Of a DNA stretch of 64,000 bases, positions 25,065 through 37,570 are shown in pieces. Within the stretch, counting starts at the first letter, position 1, and every line of letters starts with the position of its first letter. The translations under genes were made by a program, and so were the position numbers. The DNA is taken from assembly GCA_023079485.1 (NCBI GenBank), contig CM041083.1, positions 169,777,400 to 169,841,399 on the forward strand, given 5' to 3'. The notes under the pieces are model-generated. The model was not told the DNA's origin, ran no database searches, and was given only the letters and a program-made list of their open reading frames with translations. Origin of the DNA: Archilochus colubris (lineage: Eukaryota > Chordata > Aves > Apodiformes > Trochilidae).

Positions 25065-28000
25065 CTAAAATGAAAGAAAACACACTCTTATTTTTCCTGT
25101 TTACTGAAAACCAGGACCAGAATGAGGTTCATTCATCAGCAAGGTCAGCTGTCTGCTGTTGTAACAACTAATTTTGTATCAAACCCAGTACTTCTTTTGA
25201 TTCAGCTCTTTGGGAAATTTTGGTAAACACTCTAGAAATGCTTGTCATATTTGTAGCTGGCTGCAAATACGAAGGATAACATTTTCAGAAACTTTTGGTA
25301 TAGCCTTCACATTTAAGTCTCAGTCTACACTGCTGACCTGAAATCCCAGCCATTTCAGATCAAATAATTTCCTTGAACCAAAATGTTCCACGTGGTAGAC
25401 AAATACATCCACAGCTTGCTCGGGGACAGTAGACAACATTGTCTAATGGGAAGAGCCTCATCCCATACATACATAGATTCAGTCAGTCTGTCCAAAAGTT
25501 GTCCAAAGAGCATACAAAACCCATACTGTTTGTGATGGATCCAGGTGACACGCTCTCACCCCGAGCCTCAGTTTCCTTGTCAGCCTTGTGTATGTCAGGC
25601 AGAGGGAATTCCTTGGCTACATTTGTCTTGCTGTCATGCCTAAAGTGTGACACTGAATGGGAACAAAGACCCTGTTTCACTAGACTTAATACAAAACGCT
25701 GTTGCTGTCTAAAGGAGCTATCAATCTCAGGTGACAGCAAAGACACAGGACAGGGTTCAGAGTGTATTAGAGACTCGAAGTGATCAAAAGAGTGATGAGA
25801 ACATGTCAGTTCCACTTGGAGGAAACAAAGGGTTTTATCTACACAGTGCATTGTCTGGCTATGAGTTTACATTGCTCCTGCTCAGAGAAGTTAAACCACA
25901 GGGGTCCAGGTTTACCAGAAATGCACTAAGCAGAAGTTGGCTTCACTCTTCACATATCAGAGTAAGCTCACAGCTCTCTGCAGCATTTGTCAGGGTTTTT
26001 ATAGGCAGGCCTGGGCACAAACGTTTCATCTGATTCCATCGCTGGGAAGGCCCAAGGAGAAGAGCAGAAAACAAAGATAATGAGGGGGAAAGGATGAGCC
26101 TCTTAGAAGAAGAAAGGGACACAGGAGGTGGCTAGAGGACAAGCTAGGAAGCAGAGAGAGCACAGTTGGCTGTGGAAAAGTAATGAGAGAATGAGGCCCA
26201 AGACTAAGGCTAAAAAGGGGAATGAAAATCATGCAAAGAGATCAAAGTGCGAAAAGCTGCCTGCTGCCATTATCACTGTAATTCAGGGGTTGAGAAGGAA
26301 ATTATTTATATCCAATTACCTCTTTCTCTTTGAAGACTTATTCTAGGAGGATGTGGATTAATTTATGAGATTAAACTAGTAAAGACAGAGCTGTGAGCTT
26401 TAACAGTGCCATTTAACACTATCCTTTCCCTTCTGGCCAGCAAACTTTGGTCCCCATGAGACTCCTCTCCACATCACCACTGAAAGCCAGACCCTCAAAG
26501 GCAGGAGCTAAGAGAGTAGCAATGTCCCTCTGGCTTTTGTGGCATAACTGCAATGGTAACTTCAAAGAAGCTATGACAGTCCATCTTGTTAATGACATAA
26601 CATTTGCCACCAGTGGTATTTTTTTTCAGATTTTAGTTATTTGACCAAGTAGTAGCAGTTACAATTTAACCCAAGCTGCCTTTAACAAGCTGCTGTACAG
26701 CTCATCAGTTTCAAGAATTTTTTAGTAGTTTTTCTTGACTGCTTCAGATCCCAAGATCAGATTTCCCTCAAGTTCTTACACAAAAAATAGTAATTACCTT
26801 TTACATTACCCTCTCTTTGTCGGTGAAAAAAAAATGTCTGGAATCGTGAGCTGCAAATAAACCCGTGCACCTCAGACGTCCCACTGCTTGACAGCACTAG
26901 AGGGCAGAAGAGTTCGTAAATCATCAGATGTTCTCTGATGACTTCAAACAGCATTTGGTTGGCTGGTTTGTGTTTTGTTTTGTTTTTTTTTTTTTTAAGT
27001 TCAGAATCAAATGAAAAAGAATGGACCTCTGCGTGTTCACGTAGATATGAGAAATCACGGTATCAAATCCAGCCCTTATGCCATGAATCATTTCCTTTAT
27101 CTGCTTTTTGGCTGGAAGGCTCAGAATCCAGGAGGCCAGTGGGGCCTTTCTTTATATAGAAATATAAACTATTTCCTCTTCTGACAACTGAGCAAGGTCA
27201 TTATTCAGGAGCTAAGCAGGATGGCAGATGACAAAACAGGAAAGATCAATCAGTTTATGAAAGGGTAGAGGTGTTAGTACACTTACAGCCAGGGAAAGCT
27301 CTTCTGTGTTTTCCAAAGAGCTACAGAAGAGTTGTTGTGGTTAAAAGAGTGATTCCTTACAGGCCAATTCTTTTTTCCATGTTACTGAAATCAAAGCAAA
27401 GTTCAAATAAAATGAGGATGTCAAGTCTCCAGTGGGGGAGGGGAAGGCAGAGCAGGATACCAACTTTTGGTTGTCTTTTACCTGGTGCTTACATTTTGTT
27501 TTAATCCCAGTTAACAAAACAAATAAACACACACACACAAGGGCATTAGTGAGCTTATCTAATTTTATAGTGTTCATCTTGGTCTCTGGAAAGATAGATA
27601 TGCAAGAGTTTAGCTTTGGGAACTGGGATAGAAGAGCGAGCACCTGGTAAAACTTCCTGTGGGGTGGGTGAATGTCAGGGTACAAACTGGTCCTTGCTTT
27701 TCAAGCCTACAGCAGTACAGGAGCCAGATGAGCTGTTGCCTGAGAGACACCATCTGCCCCACCAGTTCTAACACTAAAATAAAAATCCACACCTAGCATC
27801 CCTCATTTTCTTAAGTTTTTTTTTTTTTGAAGGCAAGAAAGTTAATGCAAAAATCCACCAGCAGCTTTCACCTTGTATTTTTACCCATTTTGCAGGATAT
27901 TGCATGTCATTTCTTTGTGCAGACAAAGCCTCTGATCCAGTAAAGCCTGTAAAACCCACTACAGCCTGTCAATTTAATATTCCAGGCAGTTTCTGAGTTG

Positions 28001-29349
28001 TCACAGTGACCATAATTCTGGAGCAAATTATCCTGCTTACCTGGGTAGCAATTAAGAAAATGAAAAGATCTGAAGCTATCAGTGATATGCAGACTTTTTG
28101 TACTTTATACCAGTGTGTGAAGTACTTCAAAATCCACAATTGTGAAAAATTATAAAGAATTTAATTTTTTAGGCTCTTTAACAATGATTCTTATTTTTAA
28201 ATCACTTAATCCTATCTTGGAGGTAGGGTTGTTTTATAAATAAAAATACAGACTGCACAAAAAGGAGCACAGAAAGTCAGTGCACAAGAGGAGAGAGAAC
28301 ATCTTAGCCAGGTAACATCTCTTCAAAAAGAGAAACAAATTGTCTTCTACATTTATAGAACACATTATTCTTGATGAGACTATTTTTTTTGGTTTATTTT
28401 CTCTGCAGAAAATGAGAATGTATTGACAAATTACACAGTCTGAACAGATATTAATGAGCATAAGAAAATTGTAGAGAATAAGAGAATGTATCTCTATTGA
28501 AATAAAACATAAAGCAATCTAATATGATTTTTCAAAGAGCTAAACATAAATACCACAATACTGGGAATATAAGCACCTATATATATAAAAATAGATAGAT
28601 ACAGAAACATTTCAATCAGGAAATACCTGCAATACAGTAAGAGAATTTGCAAAGGTAGTTTACAGTCTGAGTGATCAGCAACACAGAGAACATCATGTCT
28701 TAAATCTTAAATGCTGAATCCTAAGCGTAATGCTACTCATCTAACTAGCATCACTCAAGGACACTTTTTCAAAGCCTTCAGGGTAGAGATCATAGAAACC
28801 TTTGTTCTACTTTCTTTCAAGTTTGTATAAAATATCTTATTTCTAAAACTGAAAAGAAAAACAACCAACATGAGAACTGCCATTCACCAGTAATGCCTTT
28901 TGCAGAGCTGTGCCCTTCAGTTTTTCCTCAAGCCCACTCTTGCCATCCACCACTGGGGAGCCTTCCAAATGAAGTGTGAAATAGTTTAAAGAGTTACAGG
29001 AGTAATGGCTCTTATAAACTATTTCCAGTTTCACTGTGTTTTATGCTGCAGGTGCATCAGTACGCCAATGTCACAAAGCTGAAAGCTAAATATTTTGCTC
29101 TGCTGGGCAATGTGCTCTCTGTAAGTGATACAGACCAAGGAGGGTGTAGCTGGAGAGCAACATAAATGTCTAAAGCTTGGAAAAAAGACCTGGGAAGGTT
29201 CAGTCTGGAGGAAGGCCTCAAGGGAAGAGGTAGGGGAAATACTACATTAAATAACAAGTATAACAAATATAAAAGGGATCAAACTGCCCAAGAGAATTGT
29301 CAAATCTCCTTCAAAGATACAGAGATGAACTTTGCATTCAATTATCAGG

Positions 29350-30458
29350 AATTGTTTTAAGAGTAATCAAGTCAGCCCACAGCTTGGACAGGAGCACCCT
29401 GTCCTGGGTTAGGAACTGGCTGGAGGGCCGGGCCCAGAGAGTGGTGCTGAACGGGGCTGCATCCAGTTGGCAGCCGGTCACTAGTGGTGTCCCCCAGGGA
29501 TCAGTGTTGGCCCGAGTTCTGTTCAATATCTTCATTGATGATTTAGATGAAGGGATTGAGTCCATCATCAGCAAATTTCAGATGACACTAAGATGGGGGG
29601 GAGTGTGGATCAACTAGAAGGCAGGAGGGCTCTGCAGAGGGCCTGGACAGACTGGAGAGTTGGGCTGATTCCAACAGGATGAGGTTCAACACGGCCAAGT
29701 ACCGGGTCCTGCACTTTGGCCACAACAACCCCATGCAGTGCTATAGGCTGGGGACAGAGTGGCTGAGAGCAGCCAGACAGAAAGGGACCTTGGAGTCTGG
29801 ATTGACAGGAAGCTGAACATGAGCCAGCAGTGTGCCCAGGTGGCCAAGAAGGCCAATGGCATCCTGGCCTGTATCAGGAACTGCGTGGCCAGCAGGTCCA
29901 GGGAAGTGATTCTGCCCCTGTACTCAGCCCTGGTGAGGCCACAGCTTGAGTCCTGTGTCCAGTTCTGGGCCCCTCAGTTCAGGAAGGAGATTGAGGTGCT
30001 GGAGCAAGTCCAAAGGAGGGCAACCAGGCTGGTGAAAGGACTCGAGCACAGATCCTATGAGGAGAGGCTGAGGGAGCTGGGGCTGTTCAGCCTGAAGAAG
30101 AGGAGGCTCAGGGGAGACCTCATCACTCTCTACAACTCCCTGAAAGGAGGGGGTAGCCAGGGGGGGTTGGTCTCTTTTCCCAGGCAACTCTCAGCAAGAC
30201 AAGAGGGCACAGTCTTAAGTTGTGCCAGGGGAAGTTCAGGTTGGATATTAGAAAGAATTTCTTTATGGAGAGGGTGATCAGGCATTGGAATGGGCTGCCC
30301 AGGGAAGTAGTGGATTCTCCATCCCTGGAGCTATTTAAAAAGAGACTGGATGTGGCACTGATAGTCTCGCAACCGCAACGGTGGTTCAAGGGTTGGACTT
30401 GATGATCTCTGAGGTTCCTTCCAACCCAGCCAATTCTATGATTCTATGATTCTATGAA
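29350..30458 (+). mobile_element. CR1 LINE, about 1.1 kb with partial reverse transcriptase
   Basis: This is the longest CR1 in the window. The first frame (about 29350-29575) encodes part of the RT domain, with [23 protein letters not shown] and [13 protein letters not shown] frameshift then disrupts the ADD motif region. A second frame (29759-30277) encodes the C-terminal region, with [20 protein letters not shown] and [18 protein letters not shown]. It ends at 30458 in three ATTCTATG-type units. It is dead but fairly well preserved, in EPSTI1 intron 1. Confidence 0.95.
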
Positions 30459-33400
30459 GTCCATGCCACCACAGAAGATTATTTTCACCAAGACTCCCAT
30501 GCCTGCTAAGCACCCATATGGTGCCAAGCACCATGGAAGCTGCCGAATCACGGGGCTACAAGATGTCAAACCAAACAACTGTCCTGTAGGTATCCCCATT
30601 TCCCAATGCAGACACAGCCAGATGCTGATGACAAGTGACAGCCATGGTTCCAGCCCTCAGCTGAGCAATATGCCCTGGCACTGCTATAAGCAGAGCTCTT
30701 GGAGGGTGTACAAACCTTGCATGCAGCCTTGAGGCTCTGGCTCTCCATCTTTGTCAGAGGCAGCATCTTACCAGTTTGCAGCTCAGAGACAAAAGCAAAT
30801 TACTGGGTTTTAACATTATACACATCTGTCCTGGCTGTGTGTCTGCTCTTAAGAGGAGACAAAGCATAAACTGAATTAGCAGAAAATGTTTATCATCATC
30901 AAAAGTCTACCTTCATGGATTTTGTCCTGTGTCTGCCACAGGCTAGGAGTGTACTAAAATACCACAGTTCAGCTGATGTTTGAAGGTTATTAAGCAAGAG
31001 TAAACTTTTCTGTATCTGGTCCCTCTGGTTAGCTAAAGCCAACATTTTTGCCACAGTGCGTCCTGGGGATAAAACACAGAGCTAAACCATGCAGAAGTGA
31101 ACTTGCATGGGGAAAAAGTGAGATGGAAACCAGCAGGAATGAGAGGTCCAGGAGAAGGTATGAGTCAGAAACAAGCAGGAAAGCAACAGACCTGCGCTCT
31201 GCTGTTGGCACCCAAATCTCAATTCTCCAGTACCCACAAGATTGTAGAGCAATTCTGGAAGTTAAAATTTGGTCCAAAGAATAAAACTGAAAACTGAATT
31301 CCTAAGTGTCAAGATGGGATTTAGATTTAGCAGCTTGGTTTGGGCTCAGCATGCTACAGCGCAGCAGAAAGGCAGGTGCTTCAGCCAGCACCCCATTTTG
31401 GATGATCTCAACAACCTTCTAAAACTCCAAGGAAATTGTCACAGTGATGGATCAAATCAGGAAGCCAAAATGGTAGTGCTCGGCCCAAACTCAGCTTGCA
31501 GCACAGCTTTCTCTCTTCCCTGAAAATGCTAAGATGCCATTAGCTAGCATATGGTCGTGGGCAGACTAAACCAACAGGGGAGAGTTTGCTGTAGCAGTGT
31601 GGTGGCCTTACATTGGACTCAAAAAAGCCTTGGAATTCAGGTGTGGCCATGTTTATACCACCCCCAGGTCCCAAAGCAGTTCAGTTAGCTGAGTGCCAGG
31701 GATGCAGTGAGCATGCCAGAGCCAGCTGGAGCACCTGGTAATCACTAGCTGTGAGGAGCACAGAGCATCCATATGCAGGCAGGCCAGGCACTGAGCTTGG
31801 CAGTGCCAGCACTGAGCCAAGTTATCCCCTGCAGAGGTGTCCCTGTGTTGCAAGTCAGGTTTGCCAGCATGCCCAAAGAGCTGACACCATACCACACGAA
31901 GATTAAAGCCTTAAGCTAGTGGCATGTTCATCTCTGATTCCTTCACTTTCTTTTCAACAATATATTTCCTCATCCTTTACCTCTGCACCGGAGTATTTGT
32001 TGTCCTTTTGTTGGCTGTGCACAAACACAGTATTTTCCTGTATGTTCCTTGTTCACCATCTCACCACAGCTCCTCATCAGGCTGTGCATCAAGGGACCAT
32101 GTTGGGGAAATTAAGCAAATTAAGCCCTCCTGAGAAAGCCTTCTGCTGCAGGACTTAGAAGAGCTTCCTTCCCACCCTCCAAGCATTATGAGGGGCACAG
32201 CAGCCCCCTCATCCAGATAAACATAAATCTTACTGCAGAGTTACTCTGCCACCAAACACTTGGCACTGGCTTTGACCACAGTGAAGCAGGGCAGCTCTGA
32301 ATCAGCTCAGAGGGCTGTAAGGACGAGCACATCTGCTTGAAGGATAGAGAGTTAGGACATTTCTCCTGTGTAGCAAATGCAGAGCTCAACTCTAAGCAGA
32401 CTCTTCAGAACAATGGCAGGGCAGTGGGCAAAGCAAGCATTTTGCTAAGTAGCCACTTCCAGTTTCATAGACTAATTTGGTGTTTTTAACAAGAAATTTC
32501 AGATCGTGAAAGGAAATAAAATTCTCAGCATTGGTAAGAATACCCTATCAGCAAAAGATTGAGAGGTCTGACAATGATGTAGATATATTTTTTATTATTT
32601 TTTTTATTCCGGGTGAAGATTGCAAAAGAAAGGAAAGAAAGCCCCTGATGGATTTGGCTCTGGCAGTCAAAGAATACAATTTCACTAGTCAAGCATTCTA
32701 GTGACTCTGCTTTCCTTTCACACAAAATGATGAGAGATTGTTAGCAGCTATGCAACAATACATCTTCAGACTTTACTATTTTGAATTTGATTTTTTTAAT
32801 GGATTTCAACAGAACCAGTATTATTCTTTCCAGCTTTAAAGGTGTCAAGGACAGGGTGCTGAATGGGGCAGCATTTTCTTTATCAGTCTAAGCCACTAAT
32901 TTCCCCACTTTCCTCCACCTTTTTCTTCTGCCCAAACTTTTTTTCTGAATAGACATGAACAGGGGTAATTTGGGAATTCACTTTCTACAAGTTAATTTCA
33001 TGGCACTTAGCAGACAAAGTGAAGTAACTTAAATGCAAGCTTATTATGAGAAGCAGCTTCAAGCACTTGTCATCCTAGTGATTTTTTCTCCACAGCCTGA
33101 AACCACATCCTTTATAGAACTGGAGGAGGATGTACAAAGTTTCATTTCAATTTTGCATTTGAACAAGTATTTTTCTTAACTTAATGAGGACCATTTTATT
33201 ATCACTTCTCAGCCTTGACATATCATATCACACCTTTTCAAAAGCAAGAGAACTATTACTCTTTAACACCAGCTGCTCACCTTGTACTTGTAATAGCTGA
33301 GTTTGAATATCAACTAGTGAATGAGATTATAACATGCCACATCCCATATGTATTTCTTGTGTTCAGCCTCCAAGTTCACCTGATGCCACGCTAGGATGCT

Positions 33401-34605
33401 TCTAAGGTGTTTTCTCACTCCCAGTCACTCTGAAATACCACCCAAAACCTGAGAGTTTGTATGGAAACAACTCACACACATACTTAGAGGCTTCAACTGA
33501 GCTTCTGACCCCTGATTTGCTTGCAGCAAATGCATATCCTGGCTGTTTCTAGAAAATACCAAGCAGCACACAAGTTGGAATAAAGCCACTCCTTGGCATA
33601 GAGGTATCCTACGTGGGCCCCTCATGTTCCCTCTGCTACACATTTCCTTCAGAAAGCCTTCCAGGTGAATTCTAGTCTGTGCATTATTTTTTTTTCTACT
33701 GACAGCCTATGACATCAGTTTTCCAACTCCTCTGTTCAATCTTCAGTCATCCCACTGCCTGAAAACCTGGGCAGTTTTGAGGGTTTCCTAGTACTCCAGC
33801 TTTAAGCATCACATTCAAAAGGACTGATAGTCAAAAGGCCAAGTAAGCTTTATCATTGCTGAAATGTATCTTAATCTGAGACTTTTCTTGAAGGTAACTT
33901 GAAATAACAAAGATTTAACAATGAATGTAACAGTTTTTAAGAATAACAATCTCCCCGTGCCTGCTTCAGCATCTCAGATACCATCTTCCACTTGAATCAG
34001 AGTTAGCTAAGGAAATCACAGTTTAAGTGGTTTCATCCCATTCAGACTGACAGCCAGCATCCCCCTCCTTAAGGGAAGGTAGCAAACTCCAGTTTTGTTC
34101 ACTTCTTTTTTTGAGTATTTGTTTCCCACTCATATTACATGGTTTGTTTGAACTTGCCTTTCCCTCATTGCTCATTCTCATTAACTATGTACTACTGTAG
34201 AATTTAATTTGTACGCTCCAAGTTTAGGAATTAATTCTGTGTCACAGCATTATAAAGACACAGAGAAACTTTCATATCACATCACAGCCAAAAATATTAA
34301 TCATTCCTTGCAGTAGATGCACAACAGCTTTTTGTCTGCAAGCATCATATGAAGATGAAAAATGGATAACGGGTTTAAATTGCTTTTTCCTCAAAAGCTT
34401 ACTCAGTTTTAGGGGAGATCCCATCATCTGATCGGAATCTGTGTGGATATATTTGCTGTAGCCTTAAATTCTGCAGGGAGTTCTAACCAATTGATTAGGT
34501 ATATACCTCAAACCTATACCATGGGGTTTGTATCCCAGACGAAATCCAGGCAAACACAGTTACACCCATGAGAAAACTCCCACTATCCAATTTCTCCCTG
34601 CCCAC

Positions 34606-34659
34606 CCCAAAACAAAACAAAAAACAAAAAACAAAAAACAAAAAACAAAAAACAAAAAT
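34606..34659. repeat. (CAAAAAA)n simple repeat
   Basis: This is a series of CAAAA to CAAAAAA units over about 54 bp in EPSTI1 intron 1. Confidence 0.9.
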
Positions 34660-35891
34660 CAACCAGAAAAAAGCTAACCAGGAAAAAAAAATAGGAAAAT
34701 TATGCACATAGCACAAATAAGTTAACTAGGGCTGCTCTCACTGTACAGTGGATATATGCCAGCTTAAGGGCAGGCACTACACAAGGTCTTTCATGTTTGG
34801 AAGCAGCAGAAAATAAACACAGATTGTAACTCAGGAATGGTTGTTTGCTCTCCTGAAAGTCAGTCCTTAAAGTGCTGAAGGATTTTAAAGATACCCAGAT
34901 CTTAATAGTCCCCGTATCATTACTACCTAGTAGGCATTCATGGGTTACAATGGAAAGCTGCTGATTGCTGTTTTCAATTGCAGTCTGCCACTACTTCACA
35001 GTGTGGCTCCACCTTCTTCATCGAGAAAGAAGGGAAGGAAAACTTTGAAACAGACTTTCAGTTTCTGTCAGCAGTGTTTGGAAAGGCGAGGAAATAAGAA
35101 AAAAAAAAGCAAGCTGAGCAAACTCAGCACATAATAATAATAGCATTACATGCACTGTTACTAACTTCTCAGAAAAAGCACTTTTGGGGAAAAAGACTGT
35201 GAATAATTTGGTCAGCTAAGCATATATATATTAAACACATGTCCATAAAACTCTACTGTCAGTTCTATTCTGTCTTGTATCTGCAAGCTAGAGCATATTC
35301 AAGTTCTCTAAGAACTGTCACTGGAAAACCAGAGATGGACTGAGCCTACATCTCAATAAAGCCTAAAATAAAATTGAGGGCTGAAACTTTGGTTTTACTT
35401 TTGTCAGCATGGAGTTGTTGGAAGCTGGTTTTATGTCCTGGACTGCATTCAGATGTATGCTGGAACGATGCTATATCCATCTGTTAAGCCAGAGGAAGTA
35501 TTTTTAAACTTTCTGAGATGAAATATTAGGAGACAGAAAACAAGGAGCTAGAACCAGATTTGAAATTGCCCTTTGAAAAAAAAATGCCAAGAAACCAACA
35601 CTAGCTACATCAAACACACAGAACTGACCACTGCTATCATGATGTGTAAGCCTTGGTATCAGGAAGCCTGCCAGAACAACTTGAGTCCCATGGAGAAAGC
35701 ATTGCTCATAGGTAGGCTTCAGGCTTACTACAGGTGGTTCTGACTGGAGAAGGACCAGCTCCTGGTGTACAGTGCCATTCACAGGCTCTCTATAAATTAT
35801 TTCTGCCTTTGGAGGTACACACCTTGAGTAAGGTGGAGAATAGGCTCCTAATACACCCACCACCATCTTACCCAGGCTCCTTGCTACTTAC

Positions 35892-36085
35892 TACTTCTCT
35901 TGCTGTTGTTGGTAGTCTAATGCTTGGCCAGATTGCTCCTTTTCAGATGCTGTCATCTTCTGAATATTCTCAGCCTCTCTTTTGTTGTTGTCATCCCAGA
36001 GGTGACCCTGAGAGGAAAACGAGGTACCGGAGGCAGCAGCTGTCCTGTCCGTGCTGCCTCCCCTCCATCCTCTGATGCCAGACAT
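35892..36085 (-). CDS. EPSTI1: EPSTI1 coding exon 1 (start codon)
   Basis: The exon encodes 64 residues plus two bases of codon 65 and ends at a consensus donor, TA|GTAAGT. The split TA joins the leading T of exon 2 to make Tyr, giving EKYVSPYVLITPN, which aligns to the human stretch around SAYTLIAPN. The ATG at 36085 has G at -3 and is the first in-frame ATG after an upstream in-frame TGA near 36148. The N-terminal residues (beginning MSGIRGWRGG) show no clear identity with the mammalian N-terminus, but the length before the junction is about the same. The later part is rich in Glu, Lys and Gln and ends in QQQQEK. An interferon-type promoter lies just upstream. The call rests on donor, phase, position and length rather than on conservation, so a different or extra 5' exon remains possible. 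Confidence 0.75.
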
Positions 36086-36168
36086 CACTTCCAGAGTCCC
36101 TTGCCTTGTCAGAAGGGAGTCCTGCAGCTCTGGATAGGGAAAGACTCAAAACTGAGTTTTTACAGATC

Positions 36169-36180
36169 AGTTTCAATTCC
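36169..36180 (-). promoter_or_regulatory. ISRE-like / ETS-IRF composite element near EPSTI1 start
   Basis: The minus strand reads GGAATTGAAACT, one base from the ISRE core GAAANNGAAACT and matching the GGAANNGAAA ETS-IRF composite form. It lies 84-95 bp upstream of the EPSTI1 ATG, where a core-promoter element would be expected. A GC-box-like CCCGCCCC sits next to it at 36189-36196. No clear TATA box is seen. Confidence 0.55.
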
Positions 36181-36527
36181 CTGTAAGACCCGCCCCTGGT
36201 TGAACTCTCGCCTGTAGGGCATGAAAATCCAGGCACTGCTCCCTGAGTCATCAGAGCAGAAAGCAGAAGCTCAGTTTGGGCTTTTCAGCCACAGCACCCA
36301 AGCAGACTGGAGTCATGGAATGGCAGCAAAACTCATCCATACTCATAAAAGAGTCAACAACAGTTTGTGCAGCCTTGGAATAGACTGCTACAGCATGAGC
36401 ACAGTGAGCTCTGGCTGAAAGCCAATTTCTGACAAGTTTTTACCACAGCACTTCGAATTTACCTATGAGAGGGGGATAACTCTAGGGAAGTGGCTGTTTT
36501 CTGTTTTCCAGGAGTGTACAGAGAAAG

Positions 36528-36541
36528 ATGAAAGTGAAACT
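36528..36541 (+). promoter_or_regulatory. ISRE (interferon-stimulated response element), perfect consensus
   Basis: The plus strand reads ATGAAAGTGAAACT, a full match to RNGAAANNGAAACT, the site bound by ISGF3 and IRFs. A further GAAA lies just before it at 36523-36526. It is about 445 bp upstream of the EPSTI1 start codon. EPSTI1 is a known interferon-stimulated gene, so the location fits its regulation. Function is inferred. Confidence 0.7.
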
Positions 36542-37570
36542 CAAAGCTAACCTGAGCTAAATCCTAAATCAGTGGTCCCAGAAAACTTGAATTCTGCTTT
36601 TGAATTCTGCTCAATCAGAAAACATTTTTACCTTGGCTTTCCTAATTCTACCTGATGAATAGAGGACAAACACATGACCTCAAGCAAAAACACAGAGACA
36701 TCCAGTGGACACATCTGACCAGTGGTGTTCCAGCTATCCGATGAAGTACTGGAGCATCTGCAGGGCTGAGAAAAACTTCATTTGTACACTAATTCTACAG
36801 AGAATCTGGAGTGCAATGTCTGTGGGATGCAAAGGGACGACCTGGTGTCTGGTAGTCTGCAATCCACCTGGGTCTGGTGGTCCCTTTCAACCCACCAAAA
36901 CCATCTTGCTTCTGGGCCGTGATGGATTTACCCTGGTCCAGACACACAGAAATGCTATGGGTGAGTCCAGTACGGTCACTCCTTGGGGACAGATAGCAAA
37001 ACTCACCCAGAGGCCCTCTCCCTACCTTCTGCTAAACCTTGATTTTGCTAATCCCAATCTCTTCTGGCACACCTTGAGACATTTGCAGAAGACACTCCAT
37101 GTTGGCAGCAGTCTGTCTTTTTTGGATTTTTAGGGAAGAACTGGTCTCTGGGACATTTTCTAGGGAAGTGGCTCAGCTTGGGGGTAGGATGGATGTCAAT
37201 TATCTTTTAGCTGCCTGTGTCATTAACCATTCTGCTTACTCACAGAGCTCCCAGGAAGCTGTCTAGGAGGCCAGAGCAGGCTACAGCCTTCTTTGCCCCA
37301 TGTCTTTTAAAGCCATATGCTGTGGGCAAATGAATGTGTTTAGTCTGTAAGACATTGTTGGGCCATATTTTGTTCTCAACAGTGATTGGGTTCTTACCAG
37401 AAATCAAAAGCATGGGATTTCAAAAGCTGGGTAATCCCCTATATTGTCCAAGAAGGCATTAAGGTGGGCAGAAGGCTTCAGGCTTGCTGTCCTGCTTCTT
37501 GTGGGCTCCCAAACATAGATAAAAGCAAGGCTTGGGGAATATCTCCTAACCCAGGTTCCCCCCCCTTTCC

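Larger units (their letters stand above)
25065..35891 (-). other. EPSTI1 intron 1
   Basis: This 10.8-kb first intron contains the 1.1-kb CR1 (29350-30458) and a CAAAAAA repeat (34606-34659). The stretches 25065-29349 and 30459-34605 contain no recognisable gene. Overlapping frames on both strands near 25439-25851 have no family resemblance. Confidence 0.75.
284..36085 (-). other. EPSTI1: EPSTI1 gene locus, coding exons 1-7 (5' part of gene)
   Basis: Seven exons on the minus strand join in frame as 36085-35892, 25064-25006, 23146-23063, 18427-18354, 17740-17657, 11578-11505 and 413-284. They give about 233 residues from the start Met. All introns are GT/AG and the phases match at every junction. 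From residue about 66 onward the protein aligns to vertebrate EPSTI1 (epithelial stromal interaction 1): an N-terminal tyrosine/Leu-Ile segment, a Trp-containing basic helix, then a long Lys/Glu/Gln-rich region predicted to be coiled coil. EPSTI1 is known as an interferon-stimulated protein linked to epithelial-stromal signalling, macrophage activation and antiviral responses; its biochemical activity is poorly defined. The C-terminal exons lie left of position 1. DNAJC15 is the divergent neighbour, as in mammals. The gene identity is very secure; exons 1 and 7 are less certain than the core. Confidence 0.95.

Noticed and set aside
25439..25851. Overlapping frames of 114 and 122 codons on both strands
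   Set aside because: Neither shows a domain, and opposite-strand open frames over the same bases point to composition. They lie in EPSTI1 intron 1 next to exon 2 but do not join it in phase.
29175..29260. Possible very old CR1 piece before the main CR1
   Set aside because: GGTTCAGTCTGGAGGAAGGC resembles a CR1 phrase, but the surrounding text is too diverged to support a separate element without alignment.
29759..30277. 172-codon open frame that looks like a gene
   Set aside because: It is the C-terminal part of a CR1 polymerase in a truncated LINE, not a host gene.
36705..37133. 142-codon open frame on the plus strand in the intergenic region
   Set aside because: It shows no recognisable domain or motif, no CpG promoter and no adjoining exon pattern. 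It is probably chance.
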